From Anniella stebbinsi (taxonomy: Eukaryota > Chordata > Lepidosauria > Squamata > Anniellidae), in NCBI GenBank assembly GCA_029215795.1, contig JARDYH010000005.1:165379814-165443813 (forward strand): a stretch of DNA of 64,000 nt, written 5' to 3'. Every line of letters begins with the position of its first letter. The first letter of the stretch is position 1. The notes under the pieces are model-generated. The model did not search any database and was not told the origin of the DNA. It saw nothing but the letters and a program-made list of their open reading frames with translations. Made by a program: the position numbers and the translations under genes. Positions 51,701-54,700 of the stretch are shown in pieces.

Positions 51701-54700
51701 ATGCCAGACGGGAGATTAGTATTGCCAAAAGCAGGATTGAGGGCAGTGGTTTCAAAACAGCATAATCAGGGGCATGAGGGACAGACTGGATTGGCATTAG
51801 CAATTGCAAGAAATTGGTTTGCCCCTGGGGTTCATCAGATGGCAAAAAGGGTGGTACAAGCTTGTACTGTGAGTGCTAAGGAAAATGCAAAACCTCAGCC
51901 TCTGGGCCAAATAGGGGGAAGGCCCTGGGTACAGCTCCCTTTTGAATCAGTCCAAATTGACTTTGCCCATATGCCACGCTTCCAAAAATATCAATGGATG
52001 TTAGTAATTTTAGACAAGTTGACAGGCTGGATAGCCTTAATGAGAGACTTGTCAAAATGCTTAGGGGAACAATGGGTTTTACATACTCCCTATCACCCAC
52101 AATCCTCAGGTCAAGTAGAACGCATGAATGCTACCCTCAAGAGAAAACTTACAAAAATGTGCATTGCTTCAAAATTGGCATGGCCAACTGCCTTCCCTTT
52201 GGTTCTTTATTCTATCAGAACCACTCCAAGGCAACCTACAGGTTTGTCACCATATGAAGCATTGTATGGGAGGCCCCCCCAATAGGAGGAGAATATGCAA
52301 GGCCATATGTAACTTTACTAGGAGGGGATGAAGATCTTGTTGCTTATATTATACAGCTCCAGAAGCAGTTCCAGAAGATCAGGCGGCACGTGATAGATGC
52401 CCAACCTTTGCCACTGGATACTCCTGCACATCCTTTCAGGCTGGTGATGAAGTATACGTGAGAATCTGGACAGCAGACGGTTTGGAAGAGCGATGGTCAG
52501 GCCCTCATCTTGTATTGATGACCACTCATACAGCGTTGAAAGTAAAAGGAAAAGGGGCTTGGATTCATTACACGCATTGTGCTAGGAAAAACCCACAAGG
52601 ACCTTTTGATCTCGCTGGCGCGGGAGGGGTCGAAAGTGAGGACGTCTCGCTACGAGGGATCAACGCGTGTCCTTCTCCGAATTGCGTGGACGAAGCAGGA
52701 CAAGAAGCAGAGGCAGAGGAGGAACAGGATCATCATCCTAAAATTGACAAAACGTGGGCCGTGTTACCCACACCAGAATTACACTCTCCTTCAGTGGAAC
52801 CGCAGTGGGCAGTGAGATTTACTGATAAAGAAACACACCCTTTAAAGTTAAGGTTTCAAAAGAAATAAATATGAAAGTAATATTCATTTTATATTGTATA
52901 AACTTTTGTATACCAAAACGACAATCAAATTGGTTTAAAAGACATGCTTTAGAAATGTTTAATCGCTGGAGGAATGAATCAATTTTGTATTACGAATATC
53001 CAGCAGCAATAAGAGCATTTTCAGTATTACCTGCTCTTATTGAAAGTCCAGATGTAATAGTTGGAGCATTACAGCAAAAGAATACTTTGTTTTCTGATCC
53101 CAGTAATTTAAATGAAGTTGACTTCAGGAAGTTCAAATATAGCATATATACCCCTGGGATGTGTTTTTGTTGTCACCATTCAGGAATATGGAATGAAAAA
53201 TGGAAAGATTGGATAAGACAAAGGGATTTCTTGAGGAATTTGGGAAATTACTCTACTTGCACAGAAAAGTTTTGGTTATGGGGAAACTCTAACTCCTCAT
53301 ATCATACTAAGGTACTGTTAAATGAAACTGTGTTCCATGAGATGTACCCTTATTATCCTATATTTCATCCCACCTATCAAGGAATAGGAAGTATTTGTTC
53401 AGGATGGCAACTCAGAGATCCAAATTTATGGTTTTTCTATGATGGATGGGCAACAAACTATCACTCAGGAAATTACCAGTGTGTAGGAGTAGGATATTTG
53501 ACCCTACCGGTCCAAATAAGTAAATCAGAAATTAATAAAAGAAAAAAAAAAGGCAACTCAAGGAGGAGCTGGTGAATTGTTAGGAAAGCTTGGACCAAAT
53601 TGCAATGATATGGTTATAATAGGAAAACAACTGTCAAAAACTGAAGGAGACAGAGTGGGCGGTGGATTAATAACAGGAATCTTAACCTTAGGTGCTTACC
53701 CTGGAATAATAGCACAAGAAAATAGAAAGAGTATTTTGGGTCTTACATGCCGTTTAGAAAAAACTATTAATGCAACAGGGATAATTGTACGGGCAATGCA
53801 GTCAGAGATTGGAGAATTAAATCAAGAACTTATTCAGCATAGAATGGCTCTTGATTACCTCCTAGCAAAGCAGGGAGGTTTTTGTAAAATTATCCAGAAA
53901 GGTTGCAAAGTAGTTTTTCATGATATGAATAAAACTATCGAAGATGAGTTGTCAAAACTACAACAAATGGTAATAGAAAATTACTCTGGAGTAACAAATC
54001 CATGGGATTGGCTAAATTCCTGGTTGCCAAATTGGAATTGGTTAAAACAAATAATTATATTTGTATTGATTATAATAATGATTGTTTTAATTACTCCCTG
54101 TGTCTTTCAATGTATGATGAAGTTTTGGAAAAAAGGAGTGCATAAACAGATGTTAATTATGTATCAGAACATGCCTGGTGAAAGCATAACTGACAATAGG
54201 ATGAGAGAGCTACAAACTTGGATTGAATTATCTAGTCTGGAGAATGATCCTAATGACGTTTAAAGACGCATTGGATCAAAACGGAGGAGTGTTGTAAGAT
54301 AATTCAAAATTCCCTTATGCGTGCCTCTGAAATTATAGTTAATAAAGTGTGTCTCATGAAAGACCTCAGGTTAACTTGACACCAGAGTTAAAGCACGTAG
54401 AGGAATTGCTAAGTAGCTACATTCCTAAGAGCAGAAAACAAAGGTTAAGGCAGGAACTGACATATCAATGAACCCTGTTTTCTTGAGAGACAGGCTATCT
54501 GATAAGGATTGCAATGTTTGTGTATTCCGTCTCTTAGTTAAAGAATGAGTTAACTTCATCTACATCAGAAGATTCTTTGAAGCCTATGTGTATTCAAGAT
54601 AAGTTAGAAATCAGTTATTGTTTAACTGAGCAGAAATCCATGTATCCTTGTGTGATTTTTTTTCTATTTAAGGTTGATCAAAATATGTATTCAGTACCAT

